Source: Acetobacterium paludosum
GTDB taxonomy: Bacteria > Bacillota > Clostridia > Eubacteriales > Eubacteriaceae
Length of the DNA: 64,000 bases
Reading direction: 5' to 3'
Assembly (NCBI RefSeq): GCF_008086595.1
Contig: NZ_RXYA01000013.1
Location: 86,887 to 150,886, forward strand
Part shown: positions 39,128 through 48,248 of the stretch, piece by piece
How positions within the stretch are numbered: position 1 is the first letter of the stretch
Layout: every line of letters starts with the position of its first letter
Notes under the pieces: generated by a model
What the model saw: only the letters and a program-made list of their open reading frames with translations
Told to the model about the DNA's origin: nothing
The model's database searches: none
Translations under genes and position numbers: made by a program

Positions 39128-39730
39128 ATGCTTATTTGCGTAACCAATCAAAAACTGTGCAAAGATGATTTCCTAAGTCGCATCACGCAAATTGCAATCG
39201 GAAAACCGCAGGCGATTGTGTTAAGAGAAAAAGACCTGGATTTGGCAGAATATGAAAAATTGGCGAATGCAATAAATGAAATTTGTACGAGGCATCAGGT
39301 AATGTTGATTATCAATCAGAACATTGAAGTGGCTGTCAAAATGAAGCATGAGAACATTCAGTTGTCGATGGATAATTTAAGGAAAAACAAAAAAAAGCTT
39401 AAAGAATTTAAAAATATCGGGGCTTCAATTCACACGGTGAATGAGGCACAAGAAGCTGAAAAAATAGGCGCTACCTATTTAGTGGCGGGGCATATTTTTC
39501 CTACGGCTTGTAAAGAAGGCGTTCCCCCAAAGGGGCTTTCTTTTTTACAAGCGGTCTGTGATGCGGTTGTAATACCTGTTTTTGCCATTGGCGGGATTAC
39601 AAAAGACAAACTTGAAAGTGTTTTAAAGACAGGTGCAGAGGGTGTGTGCATCATGAGCGAAGCGATGATTTGTTTAAAGCCGGAGGCCCTTGCCGGTGAC
39701 TATAGAATTAAAAAAAGCAACACATATTGA
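39128..39730 (+). CDS. thiE: Thiamine phosphate synthase ThiE (TenI-like)
   Basis: The 200-residue barrel protein has IVLREKDL near the start, AGHIFPTACKEGVPPKGLSFLQ (the ThiE phosphate/Mg loop) and PVFAIGGITKDKL. It joins HMP-PP and thiazole phosphate. The usual LGQxD stretch is replaced by ENIQLSMDNL, so it belongs to the short clostridial ThiE/TenI branch, and TenI (thiazole tautomerase) is the alternative. It is last in the thi operon; its last codons overlap the promoter of the riboflavin unit. Confidence 0.82.
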   Translation: MLICVTNQKLCKDDFLSRITQIAIGKPQAIVLREKDLDLAEYEKLANAINEICTRHQVMLIINQNIEVAVKMKHENIQLSMDNLRKNKKKLKEFKNIGASIHTVNEAQEAEKIGATYLVAGHIFPTACKEGVPPKGLSFLQAVCDAVVIPVFAIGGITKDKLESVLKTGAEGVCIMSEAMICLKPEALAGDYRIKKSNTY

Positions 39731-39755
39731 CAACCAGGTAGTTAGGTGTTAAAAT
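39727..39755 (+). promoter_or_regulatory. Promoter of the riboflavin operon
   Basis: TTGACA (39727-39732) overlaps the end of thiE and TAAAAT (39750-39755) follows after 17 bases, so RNA would begin just ahead of the FMN aptamer. Confidence 0.8.
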
Positions 39756-39775
39756 CAAAAGCAATTAAATAGTTT

Positions 39776-39890
39776 GTCTTCAGGGCAGGGATTGTTTCCC
39801 TACCGGTGGTATAGCCCACGAGCCGCAAGGTATGATTCGGTGTAATTCCGAAGCCGACAGTTAAAGTCTGGATGAAAGAAGATGATAAAG
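39776..39890 (+). promoter_or_regulatory. FMN riboswitch (RFN element)
   Basis: The leader has the RFN conserved blocks in order: CTTCAGGGCAGGG, then CCTACCGGTGGTATAGCCCACGAGCC as separate strands, GATTCGGTGTAATTCCGAAGCCGACAG, and AGTCTGGATGAAAGAAGAT, which closes the first stem. It binds FMN and turns off the downstream rib genes. Two terminator hairpins follow before ribD. This is one of the clearest RNA elements in the window. Confidence 0.97.
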
Positions 39891-39922
39891 TGTTTGCATG
39901 TTTATGCTTATCTTTGTTTTTT

Positions 39923-39956
39923 AGCTCTGAAATGTTAATCATTTCAGAGCTTTTTG
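39923..39956 (+). terminator. FMN-riboswitch expression-platform terminator
   Basis: A 12-pair stem AGCTCTGAAATG/CATTTCAGAGCT (39923-39951) is followed by TTTTT. It lies about 35 bases after the aptamer and is the probable FMN-controlled terminator. Confidence 0.9.
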
Positions 39957-40007
39957 TATCTCAAGGGAGCAGTTCTAAACGGCATTAAACAGACCTTTTA
40001 TCAGATG

Positions 40008-40037
40008 CCTTGAATAACTATTCAAGGTGTTTTTTTA
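40008..40037 (+). terminator. Second terminator-like hairpin before ribD
   Basis: CCTTGAAT/ATTCAAGG (40008-40027) is followed by seven Ts. It sits between the riboswitch terminator and ribD, so it could be a back-up stop. Confidence 0.7.
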
Positions 40038-40059
40038 TTTATTTGAGAGGAGGGATTAA

Positions 40060-41148
40060 GTGGAAAATCATCAAAAATATATGCAGATGGCGATTATACT
40101 GGCAAAAAAAGGACGAGGTCTAGTAAATCCAAATCCCCTGGTGGGAGCGGTTATTGTTAAGGACGACCTTATTATCGGACGTGGTTATCATGAGAAATAT
40201 GGGGGACTCCACGCTGAAAGAAACGCCCTGGTTTCCTGTACCCAGTCCCCTGAAGGCGCAACCCTCTATGTCAATCTGGAGCCTTGTTGTCATACGGGAA
40301 AAACACCGCCATGCACCGAGGCCATTATGCAAAGCAAGATTGCCAGGGTGGTGGTTGGAGCAAAGGATCCCAATCCGCTGGTCGGGGGAAAGGGAATTGA
40401 GATTTTAAGAAAAAACGGGATTACCGTGATTACAGATGTTTTAGAAGAAGAATGCCGGGAGCTTAATGAAGTTTTTTTTCACTATATTCAAAACAGGACG
40501 CCCTATGTTGTTATGAAATATGCCATGACTCTGGATGGTAAAATTGCTACCTATTCCGGGAAATCCCAGTGGATTACCGGCGAGCTTGCCAGAGTGCAGG
40601 TACATCAGTTGAGAAACGAATACAAAGGCATCATGATCGGGGTCAACACCGTTATAAAAGACGATCCCCTGCTGACCTGTCGGATTGAAGACGGGAGAAA
40701 TCCCAGTCGCATAATTTGCGATACCCATTTAAGAACGCCGATAACGGCAAAAATAGTTGAAAGCGCTTCTGAAATTCCCACTTATATTGGCACCTGTTCC
40801 AGAGATGAAAAAAAGATGGACCAGTTTAGAAAAAAAGGTTGCCGGCTCTTGCCGGTTTCCCCAAAAAATGAATATTTGAATCTAAATGATCTGGTCCATC
40901 AACTCGGTCAGGAAAAAATAGATGGGATTCTGCTTGAAGGGGGAGGCACCTTGAATTACAGTGCCTTGAAAAGCGGCATTGTCGATAAGTTGCAGGTTTA
41001 TATTGCCCCCAAAATATTTGGTGGAGCCACGGCGATCAGTCCTGTTGAAGGGCAGGGGATCGAAGATCCCAGTGAGGCTTTTCAGTTTAAAGATCGAAAA
41101 ATAAAAATTCTAGGCGTTGATATTTGTCTCGAATACTACAAGAGGTGA
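40060..41148 (+). CDS. ribD: Bifunctional riboflavin deaminase/reductase RibD
   Basis: The start is GTG 40060, behind GAGGAGGG. The 362-residue protein has the N-terminal deaminase domain with zinc ligands HAE and PCCHTGKTPPC, then the reductase domain (YVVMKYAMTLDGKIAT, ILLEGGGTLN). It catalyses two steps from the GTP-derived pyrimidine to the ribityl product. It is first in ribD-ribE-ribBA-ribH, controlled by the FMN riboswitch. Confidence 0.97.
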   Translation: MENHQKYMQMAIILAKKGRGLVNPNPLVGAVIVKDDLIIGRGYHEKYGGLHAERNALVSCTQSPEGATLYVNLEPCCHTGKTPPCTEAIMQSKIARVVVGAKDPNPLVGGKGIEILRKNGITVITDVLEEECRELNEVFFHYIQNRTPYVVMKYAMTLDGKIATYSGKSQWITGELARVQVHQLRNEYKGIMIGVNTVIKDDPLLTCRIEDGRNPSRIICDTHLRTPITAKIVESASEIPTYIGTCSRDEKKMDQFRKKGCRLLPVSPKNEYLNLNDLVHQLGQEKIDGILLEGGGTLNYSALKSGIVDKLQVYIAPKIFGGATAISPVEGQGIEDPSEAFQFKDRKIKILGVDICLEYYKR

Positions 41149-41152
41149 TGAT

Positions 41153-41821
41153 ATGTTTACAGGAATTATTGAAGAAGTGGGGGGAATAATAGCCGTTACC
41201 AAGGGACCACGGTCCTCTCAATTATGGATTCAGGGAAATGTGATCATGGATGATTTGAAGCTGGGAGATAGCGTCGCGGTTAATGGCGTATGTTTAACCG
41301 TGTCCCGGCTGAAGAGCAATCAATGGATGGCCGATGTGATGAGTGAAACTCTGAAAAGAAGCGATCTGGGGGAATTGAAGTCGGGAAGTCCGATCAATTT
41401 AGAACGCGCCATGCCGGCGAATGGACGGTTTGGAGGGCATCTGGTATCCGGACATATTGACGGAACGGGGCAGATTATTCAGATCAAAAAAGATGATAAT
41501 GCCATTCTGTTTGAGATTAGCGCCTCTGAAAAAATACGCCATTACATCATTGAAAAAGGATCGATTGCCATCGACGGAATCAGTTTGACGGTGACGACGG
41601 TAAATAATGAAGCTTTTCAGGTTGCTATTATTCCCCATACGGTCAAACACACGATTCTGGGTTTAAAGAAAAAAGGAGATCTGGTCAATTTGGAAAATGA
41701 TCTGGTTGGAAAATATATTGAGAATTTCTTAAGATCAGGTTCTTTGGAAAATACCAACGCAAATGATGAAAAAAAATCTAGCAAACTGACCATGGATTTT
41801 CTAACAAGGTCAGGCTTTTAA
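41153..41821 (+). CDS. ribE: Riboflavin synthase alpha chain
   Basis: The start is ATG 41153, 4 bases after ribD, with GAGGTGAT; the longer frame from 41117 overlaps ribD. The 222-residue protein begins [12 protein letters not shown] and has two lumazine-binding repeats ([37 protein letters not shown]). It converts two lumazines to riboflavin. The last 20 residues ([13 protein letters not shown]) are polar and variable. Confidence 0.97.
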   Translation: MFTGIIEEVGGIIAVTKGPRSSQLWIQGNVIMDDLKLGDSVAVNGVCLTVSRLKSNQWMADVMSETLKRSDLGELKSGSPINLERAMPANGRFGGHLVSGHIDGTGQIIQIKKDDNAILFEISASEKIRHYIIEKGSIAIDGISLTVTTVNNEAFQVAIIPHTVKHTILGLKKKGDLVNLENDLVGKYIENFLRSGSLENTNANDEKKSSKLTMDFLTRSGF

Positions 41822-41855
41822 TAAGCTTAAATCAGTATCAAAAGAGAGGGTAAAA

Positions 41856-43058
41856 ATGTTTAAATTTAATACGATTGAAGAAGCATTGGAAGATTTGAGA
41901 AATGGCAAAATAGTCGTTGTAACAGATGATCCCGACAGGGAAAATGAAGGGGACTTTATCTGCGCCGCAGAATTTGCAACCACTGAAAATGTGAATTTTA
42001 TGGCAGTTTATGGAAAGGGACTGATCTGTATGCCCATGGGTGAAAAATTAATTAAAAAATTAAGTATCCCCCAAATGGTGGTTGAGAATACCGATAACCA
42101 TGGCACGGCTTTTACCGTATCCATTGACCATATTGAGACAACGACCGGTATTTCAGCGGCAGAACGTTCTGTAACGGCGATCAAATGTGTAGCGGATGAT
42201 GCAAAACCGGAAGACTTCCGCAGACCGGGGCATATGTTTCCTTTGCTGGCAAAAAAAAATGGCGTGTTGGAACGCAACGGACATACAGAAGCGACGGTTG
42301 ATCTCATGAAATTGGCAGGGTTAAAAGAATGCGGTTTATGCTGTGAGATCATGAGGGTGGACGGAACGATGATGCGAACGCCGGAGCTTATTGATTTGGC
42401 AGAAACCCATCAATTGAAATTCATTACGATTAAAGATCTGCAGAATTATCGAAAACAGCATGAAAAGCTGGTTGAGCAGGTGACGGATACAAAAATGCCA
42501 ACAAAATATGGAAACTTTATCGCTTACGGTTATATCAATAAGTTAAATGACGAGCATCATGTGGCACTTGTAAAAGGGGATGTCGCCGACGGAAAGCCTG
42601 TTTTATGCCGGGTACATTCAGAATGTTTAACCGGAGACGCATTTGGTTCCATTCGATGTGATTGCGGAGAACAATTTGCAGCAGCGATGAATGCCATTGA
42701 AAAAGAAGGCCGCGGCGTATTATTGTATATGCGTCAGGAAGGTCGCGGTATTGGTTTGATTAATAAGCTGAAAGCCTATCATTTACAGGATTTGGGAATG
42801 GATACGGTCGAGGCCAACATAGCTCTGGGATTTCCTGAAGACATGCGGGAATATTATATTGGGGCACAAATTTTAAGAGATCTGGGGGTTAAAAAGTTAA
42901 GACTTTTAACCAATAATCCTAAAAAAATTGAAGGAATGTCAGACTACGGTCTTGAAATGATTGAGCGCGTTCCTATACAAATGGATGCTTCAGCTCAGGA
43001 TATATTTTATTTAAAAACGAAACAAGAAAAAATGGGCCATATTTTAAATTATAAATAA
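41856..43058 (+). CDS. ribBA: RibBA: DHBP synthase / GTP cyclohydrolase II
   Basis: The 400-residue fusion has the DHBP synthase domain first ([27 protein letters not shown]) and then the GTP cyclohydrolase II domain, with zinc cysteines in [15 protein letters not shown] and the REGRGIGL-like stretch [16 protein letters not shown]. It supplies both starting substrates for riboflavin. It is third in the rib operon, with an AGAGGG site. Confidence 0.97.
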   Translation: MFKFNTIEEALEDLRNGKIVVVTDDPDRENEGDFICAAEFATTENVNFMAVYGKGLICMPMGEKLIKKLSIPQMVVENTDNHGTAFTVSIDHIETTTGISAAERSVTAIKCVADDAKPEDFRRPGHMFPLLAKKNGVLERNGHTEATVDLMKLAGLKECGLCCEIMRVDGTMMRTPELIDLAETHQLKFITIKDLQNYRKQHEKLVEQVTDTKMPTKYGNFIAYGYINKLNDEHHVALVKGDVADGKPVLCRVHSECLTGDAFGSIRCDCGEQFAAAMNAIEKEGRGVLLYMRQEGRGIGLINKLKAYHLQDLGMDTVEANIALGFPEDMREYYIGAQILRDLGVKKLRLLTNNPKKIEGMSDYGLEMIERVPIQMDASAQDIFYLKTKQEKMGHILNYK

Positions 43059-43071
43059 AGAGGAGATTAAC

Positions 43072-43539
43072 ATGAAAATTTACGAGGGAAAAGTAGTAGC
43101 AAAGGGAATTAAAGTAGGCATTGTAGCAGCGCGGTTTAATGAGTTTATCGTATCAAAACTTGTAGCCGGTGCTGTTGATGGATTAAAACGTCACGATGTC
43201 AGGGATGAAGACATCGATGTTGCCTGGGTGCCGGGATGTTTCGAGATTCCCCTTATCGCTTCTAAAATGGCTAAAATGGGAAAATACGATGCGATTATCT
43301 GTTTAGGTGCAGTGATCAGAGGATCCACAAGCCATTACGACTATGTGTGCAGCGAAGTATCAAAGGGTGTAGCGCATGTCGGGCTTCAATCAGAAATACC
43401 GGTAATTTTTGGAGTTATCACTACTGAAAATATTGAGCAGGCCATTGAACGCGCCGGAACAAAGGCCGGGAATAAAGGCTATGATGCCGCTTTATCGGCC
43501 ATTGAAATGGTAAATCTGATTAATGAAATATCGCTATGA
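43072..43539 (+). CDS. ribH: 6,7-dimethyl-8-ribityllumazine synthase
   Basis: The 155-residue protein begins with the [13 protein letters not shown] motif and has [15 protein letters not shown] and [14 protein letters not shown], the lumazine synthase active-site segments. It makes lumazine from the RibD and RibB products and often forms 60-mer capsids. It is last in the operon, and a terminator follows. Confidence 0.97.
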   Translation: MKIYEGKVVAKGIKVGIVAARFNEFIVSKLVAGAVDGLKRHDVRDEDIDVAWVPGCFEIPLIASKMAKMGKYDAIICLGAVIRGSTSHYDYVCSEVSKGVAHVGLQSEIPVIFGVITTENIEQAIERAGTKAGNKGYDAALSAIEMVNLINEISL

Positions 43540-43560
43540 TCGTTTAAAAAATGGGTAAAC

Positions 43561-43597
43561 AAAAGCCTTCCCTTAATATTTCTTGGGGAAGGCTTTT
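43561..43597 (+). terminator. Intrinsic terminator after ribH
   Basis: AAAAGCCTTCCC pairs with GGGAAGGCTTTT around a 13-base loop. The A-run on the left also makes it work for the convergent DUF975 gene on the minus strand. Confidence 0.9.
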
Positions 43598-43622
43598 AAT
43601 GTGCATTAATTATTTGTTAGAA

Positions 43623-44237
43623 TTAAGCTAATTCAGTGGAAGTAACGGTACCATTATTCAAAGCGTTGTTTTTCAGTTCTTCATAAAGACCTGCCAGACT
43701 AACAAAGTAGTAAGGGTTGGAATAAAAAATGCCGACAATACCAAAAGTAATTCCGCTGAGTAGAAACCAGCCGATAAAGCTTAAATACATGACAAATATT
43801 TCGCCTTTATGACCCTGCGTCATTCGCATTGAAATTTTAAGGGCTTCTGTGGCGGAAACATTAGGATAATCTGCTAAAATATAAGGGGTAAGACTGTAAG
43901 CGATGCCTTTAATAATACCGGGAATAATCAATAATAACGTCCATAGATAAGTAAATAAATACATCCAGAGCATGCCGCCGAGTTTTCGTCCGTAATTGCT
44001 AAAACCGGAAGTAAACATGGTTTCAATACCGGGGGTTTCACCTCTGTAAAGACAGAGTGTAAAGTATTGAAGACCAACCATAATGGGGGGGACTAAAAAA
44101 ATGGCGCCAAGTCCAAAGGTAACGCCAGAAGCGGCACCGACAATGAGCATGGCCAGTATGACTGCGCCAACAGAAACCCAATAATTATTAGAAAAATGCT
44201 GTTTCGAAATGGATTTGATTTCTTGTCTTGTTTTCAT
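43623..44237 (-). CDS. DUF975 family membrane protein
   Basis: I start at ATG 44237, with AAGGAGC; the 36-residue extension in the longer frame overlaps the divergent gene and looks non-coding. The 204-residue protein has an N-terminal KTRQEIKSISKQHFSNNYW segment, then four to five membrane helices, and the DUF975 feature DYPNVSATEALKISMRMTQGHKGEIF. The function is unknown. It is convergent with ribH and divergent from the DUF1653 gene. Confidence 0.85.
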   Translation of the reverse strand: MKTRQEIKSISKQHFSNNYWVSVGAVILAMLIVGAASGVTFGLGAIFLVPPIMVGLQYFTLCLYRGETPGIETMFTSGFSNYGRKLGGMLWMYLFTYLWTLLLIIPGIIKGIAYSLTPYILADYPNVSATEALKISMRMTQGHKGEIFVMYLSFIGWFLLSGITFGIVGIFYSNPYYFVSLAGLYEELKNNALNNGTVTSTELA

Positions 44238-44324
44238 AAATAGCTCCTTCATTTTCAAATTTTGTTGTATTCTTAAGATTATTTGTATATAATAGCACGA
44301 TTTGTGAAAAAGAGAAAGGGAAAA

Positions 44325-44576
44325 ATGGTTAAAATGGAAAAACAATCAACTCAAATTGATGAAAAAATTGTTAAGGGGCGCTACCGGCATTTTAAAGGAA
44401 ATGAATATGAAGTTATTTATATTGGAAGACACAGTGAAACACTTGAGACCATGGTAATTTATCGTCCGCTTTACGGTGACGGCGCTATCTGGGTTCGTCC
44501 AGCCGCCATGTGGAATGAAGAAATAACACGTAATGGAAAAACTCAAAAACGCTTTGAATATATTGGAAAGGCATAA
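44325..44576 (+). CDS. DUF1653 family protein
   Basis: The start is ATG 44325, with AGAAAGGG. The 83-residue protein has the DUF1653 pattern GRYRHFKGNEYEVIYIGRHS, ETMVIYRPLYGDGAIWVRP and a W near the end (MWNEEI). The family is a small beta-rich domain of unknown function. It ends 10 bases before the first M20 peptidase, so the two are probably co-transcribed. Confidence 0.85.
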   Translation: MVKMEKQSTQIDEKIVKGRYRHFKGNEYEVIYIGRHSETLETMVIYRPLYGDGAIWVRPAAMWNEEITRNGKTQKRFEYIGKA

Positions 44577-44586
44577 GCAAAAGAAA

Positions 44587-45852
44587 ATGAAATATTATTT
44601 AGACGAGAGAGATATGTTGCAGAATTTAAAAGGATTGTTGCAAATTAATTCAACCAATGCAGATGCCGGTTTGATCATACCGGAGGCGCCGCTTGGCACC
44701 GGGATCAATGATGCTATTAATTTTATGCTTGATTTGGGAAGTCGTTTTGGTTTTGAGACCAAAAATTGTGACGGCTATTGTGGTTATATCGAAATGGGAT
44801 CAGGAGCAGAGATGGTGGGAATTCTAACCCATGTGGATACCGTTCCGGTGGGCGATGGTTGGTCATTCCCACCGTTTGATTTAACCATTGAAGGCGATAA
44901 GGCTTTTGGTCGGGGGACTATAGATGACAAGGGTCCGACGATGGTGGCACTTTATGCCATGAAGGCTCTTGCTGATAAGGGAACCTTATTAAATAAACGG
45001 GTTCGTTTGATCATTGGAGGAGATGAAGAGGGTGATGAATGGCATTGTATGAACCGCTATAAAGCGACTGAAGAGCCGCCTACCTATGCCTTTTCGCCAG
45101 ATTCCGGGTACCCTGCTATCTATGCGGAAAAAGGAATTTTGAGCATCAGCTTAGAAAAAGACTTAGATCCTTCCACTCCAGTCATGGGTTTTTTCAGTGG
45201 CAGTCAAATTAATACGGTTCCGGATTACGCTAAAGCGATTATTTCCGATAAAGTTTTTGAAAGCACCGGAAAACCAGCCCATGCTTCGCAGCCGCAGGAA
45301 GGGGTTAATGCCATGCTTATTTTAGCAGAAGAGCTCAAAAATATGGGGCTGAATCATCCTTTCCTTGATCTTGTAGGGATGGCAACCCGGGAAGGTTTTA
45401 ATATTGATTTTGAGGATGAAATTTCGGGAAAATTGACGTTGAATCCCTCCATTGCTAATGTTAACCGTGACAAGGCCGTATTGAAGTGCGATATTCGCTA
45501 TCCAGTGACCATGACCGGCTCAGAAATTGGACAACAAATTGCCAAGGCCGTGGAACCGCTGGGATTTTCAATTAAGATCAATCATGATTTGGCACCTTTG
45601 CATATGGACAAGGAAAGCTATTTAATTAACTCGCTTCAAAAAGTTTATGAAGAATATACTGGCGACACCACCGGGCCCAAAGTGATTGGCGGCGGAACCT
45701 ATGCCCGAGCCTTTGACAATGCGGTTGCTTTTGGAGGCCGATTTCCTGAGGAACCCAATACCTGTCATCAAACAAATGAATTCTGGAGTATTGAAAGCAT
45801 GCGGAAAAACTTTGATATAATGACTAAAGCATTGGAAAATCTGGTGCGATAG
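44587..45852 (+). CDS. M20 family dipeptidase, PepV-like (copy 1)
   Basis: I start at ATG 44587 by comparison with the second copy; a frame from 44533 overlaps DUF1653. The 421-residue metallopeptidase has the zinc-binding THVDTVPVGD, GTIDDKGPT (bridging Asp) and GGDEEGDEW motifs plus the lid domain with GKPAHASQPQEG. PepV/Sapep enzymes cleave dipeptides. The next gene is a full-length paralogue of exactly the same length. The ribosome site is weak, suggesting coupling to DUF1653. Confidence 0.9.
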   Translation: MKYYLDERDMLQNLKGLLQINSTNADAGLIIPEAPLGTGINDAINFMLDLGSRFGFETKNCDGYCGYIEMGSGAEMVGILTHVDTVPVGDGWSFPPFDLTIEGDKAFGRGTIDDKGPTMVALYAMKALADKGTLLNKRVRLIIGGDEEGDEWHCMNRYKATEEPPTYAFSPDSGYPAIYAEKGILSISLEKDLDPSTPVMGFFSGSQINTVPDYAKAIISDKVFESTGKPAHASQPQEGVNAMLILAEELKNMGLNHPFLDLVGMATREGFNIDFEDEISGKLTLNPSIANVNRDKAVLKCDIRYPVTMTGSEIGQQIAKAVEPLGFSIKINHDLAPLHMDKESYLINSLQKVYEEYTGDTTGPKVIGGGTYARAFDNAVAFGGRFPEEPNTCHQTNEFWSIESMRKNFDIMTKALENLVR

Positions 45853-45903
45853 TGCGACGGAGGTCTAACAAAATACGTAAATACGGAGAAAGGGAGGTAA
45901 AAA

Positions 45904-47169
45904 ATGACATATCATTTAGATGAAGAAGCTTTATTGGATCGTTTAAAAGGATTATTGCAAATAAAAACGGTGAATGGCGATGCTGGTGTCGTTACTCCAG
46001 AGTCTCCACTGGGAACAGGCATTAATGAGGCGATAAACTATGTGCTTGATTTGGGAAACAGTTGGGGTTTTAAAACAAAAAATTGTGATGGATACTGCGG
46101 ATACATTGAAATGGGGGCTGGAAAAGAAATGGTTGCAGTTATAACCCATTTGGATACTGTAGCCGTGGGGGACGACTGGACAGTACTCCCGTTTGATTTA
46201 ACTATCGATGGAGACAAGCTATTTGGCCGGGGCGTCCTTGATGATAAAGGACCAGCCATGGTGTCTCTTTTCGCATTAAAAGCCCTTAAAGATGCCAATA
46301 TTTCAATTAACAAACGCATTCGCCTGATTGTTGGAGGAGATGAAGAAGGGGGAGACTGGGCTTGCATGAACCGCTACAAAGCAACTGAAGAAGTGCCAAA
46401 GTATTCATTTACCCCGGATTCCAGTTATCCCGTCATTTTTGCAGAAAAAGGAATTATGAATGTGATTTTCGAAAAAGATCTGGATGCTTCAACTCCAACA
46501 CTGGAATTTGAGAGCGGAAAACAAATTAATTCGGTTCCGGATTACGCAAGGGCTCACGTAGCGGGACAAAGCTACGAAAGCAGAGGCAAGTCGGCCCATG
46601 CATCTGAACCGGAAAAAGGTGACAATGCGCTGATAAAACTAGGGCAGGTCTTAAGAGCAACCGGACTAAAGCATCCGATTCTAGATTTGCTGGAAATTGC
46701 CACCCCGGAAGGATTCGGAATCAACCTTTCAGATGAGGTTTCAGGGGAACTGACGCTAAATCCAGCCATCGTTCAAGTGAATAGCAAAAAAGCCATCTTC
46801 CGGTGCGATATTCGTTATCCGGTCACTTTCAACAGCAGTGAAATCTGTGACATGATTGTTCAGGCTACCAATCAGCTGGGATTTTCTTTTGAAATGGATC
46901 ATGATTCACCTCCTCTTCATGTCGATAAAGAGAGTTTCCTTGTGAAATCGCTTCAGAAAACATATGAAGAATATACCGGCGATACAACCGGACCGGTTGT
47001 TTCCGGCGGAGGAACCTATGCTCGAGCCTTTGAAAATGCCGTTGCTTTTGGCAGTGTGTTTCCAGGCGAGGAAAGCACCTGTCATAAAACCGATGAATTC
47101 TGGAGCAGGGAAAGCATGAAGAAAAATTTTGATATTATTACCAGAGCGCTGGAAGTGCTGGCGCAATAA
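45904..47169 (+). CDS. M20 family dipeptidase, PepV-like (copy 2)
   Basis: The 421-residue protein is aligned end to end with copy 1 (for example SPLGTGINEAINYVLDLG, KNCDGYCGYIEMGAG, EEYTGDTTGP). The same metal motifs are kept (THLDTVAVGD, GVLDDKGPA, GGDEEGGDW). It has a good GGGAGG site, 51 bases after copy 1. It arose by tandem gene duplication; both copies look functional, so they may differ in substrate. A 22-base-pair palindrome follows. Confidence 0.92.
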   Translation: MTYHLDEEALLDRLKGLLQIKTVNGDAGVVTPESPLGTGINEAINYVLDLGNSWGFKTKNCDGYCGYIEMGAGKEMVAVITHLDTVAVGDDWTVLPFDLTIDGDKLFGRGVLDDKGPAMVSLFALKALKDANISINKRIRLIVGGDEEGGDWACMNRYKATEEVPKYSFTPDSSYPVIFAEKGIMNVIFEKDLDASTPTLEFESGKQINSVPDYARAHVAGQSYESRGKSAHASEPEKGDNALIKLGQVLRATGLKHPILDLLEIATPEGFGINLSDEVSGELTLNPAIVQVNSKKAIFRCDIRYPVTFNSSEICDMIVQATNQLGFSFEMDHDSPPLHVDKESFLVKSLQKTYEEYTGDTTGPVVSGGGTYARAFENAVAFGSVFPGEESTCHKTDEFWSRESMKKNFDIITRALEVLAQ

Positions 47170-47178
47170 AAGAAAAAG

Positions 47179-47236
47179 AAAAGCAGCCCAATTGTCAACC
47201 ATTAAATAATTTTTGGTTGACAATTGGGCTGCTTTT
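47179..47236 (+). promoter_or_regulatory. BirA operator inside a perfect 22-bp inverted repeat
   Basis: The perfect arms (47179-47200 and 47215-47236) are separated by 14 bases. The core reads ATTGTCAACC-N14-GGTTGACAAT, matching the BirA operator form (TTGTNAACC-N14-16-GGTTNACAA). The -35 hexamer of birA lies inside the right half-site, so bound biotinyl-AMP-BirA would block birA-bioY. As RNA the same palindrome folds into a strong hairpin ending in TTTT after the M20 gene, which could act as a weak terminator. Confidence 0.85.
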
Positions 47237-47245
47237 ATGTAGAAT
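47217..47245 (+). promoter_or_regulatory. birA-bioY promoter
   Basis: TTGACA (47217-47222) and TAGAAT (47240-47245) are 17 bases apart, overlapping the right half of the BirA operator. The start of RNA would be about 15 bases before birA. Confidence 0.8.
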
Positions 47246-47264
47246 ACAAATCAGAGGTGAAAAA

Positions 47265-48245
47265 ATGTCGACAAAACAAAATTTATTAAAAACCTTAGAA
47301 GAAAAAAGAGAAAAATACATTTCAGGAGAACAGCTGGCCAGCTTAATGAATGTATCCCGTTCCGCTATTTGGAAAGCCGTAAAATCTTTAAAAGAAGAGG
47401 GTTATGATATTGAGTCTACAACCAATAAGGGTTACCGTCTGAATAAAGAGTCGGATATTATGTCCAGTGAAGGAATTATACCCTGGCTTTTGCCGGATAA
47501 TCAGAATCTTGATATTATTGTATACAAAACTATTGGTTCCACCAATCAGGAAGCAAAAAAAATAGCTCTTGAAGGAGCAAAAAAGATAACGGTCATTATT
47601 GCTGAAGAGCAAACCCGGGGGCGAGGCCGGATGGGCCGTTCTTTTTATTCGCCGCCAAAGAGCGGTATTTATCTGAGTCTGGTTCTGCGCCCGAATGTTC
47701 ATGCCAGTGAGGCGGTACTTGTAACCACCGGGGCATCCGTGGGAGTCTGCCGAGCGATACAAAAGGTAACGGGGATCGAACCGCAAATAAAGTGGGTGAA
47801 CGATATTTATGTAAATGGTCGAAAAATAGTAGGAATTTTGACCGAGGCGGTAACCAATTTTGAAAATGGTCTGGTTGAATTCATTATCATTGGAATCGGA
47901 ATTAATTTCAAACGGCCTGAAGATGATTTTCCAAAAGATTTGGAAGAAATTGCCGGGGCATTATTTGATAAAAAACCGGATACTCTCACTCGTAACCGAT
48001 TGGCTGCAGAAATCATCAACGAGGTATTAAATATATGTGGAGATTTAAATAAGCGTGGTTTTTTAGAGGAATATAAAAGCCATTCCATGGTTTTAGGAAA
48101 AAAAATTAAGGTTTGTAAAAACAATCAGTGGCAATCGGCCACCGCCATTGACATTGATAACGATGGCGGATTAATTGTAAGAAATGAATCAGGAAAAATT
48201 GAGACACTTAATTCAGGAGAAATTAGTATAAGAAGGATGGACTAA
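47265..48245 (+). CDS. birA: BirA bifunctional biotin ligase / repressor
   Basis: The start is ATG 47265, with AGAGGTG. The 326-residue protein has an N-terminal winged helix (GEQLASLMNVSRSAIWKAVKSL) and a biotin-protein ligase domain with EEQTRGRGRMGRSFYSPP and GIYLSLVLRPN, then a C-terminal domain. It makes biotinyl-AMP, biotinylates carboxylases and represses biotin genes. The DNA-binding domain and the operator in its own promoter indicate autoregulation together with bioY. Confidence 0.96.
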   Translation: MSTKQNLLKTLEEKREKYISGEQLASLMNVSRSAIWKAVKSLKEEGYDIESTTNKGYRLNKESDIMSSEGIIPWLLPDNQNLDIIVYKTIGSTNQEAKKIALEGAKKITVIIAEEQTRGRGRMGRSFYSPPKSGIYLSLVLRPNVHASEAVLVTTGASVGVCRAIQKVTGIEPQIKWVNDIYVNGRKIVGILTEAVTNFENGLVEFIIIGIGINFKRPEDDFPKDLEEIAGALFDKKPDTLTRNRLAAEIINEVLNICGDLNKRGFLEEYKSHSMVLGKKIKVCKNNQWQSATAIDIDNDGGLIVRNESGKIETLNSGEISIRRMD

Positions 48246-48248
48246 ATT

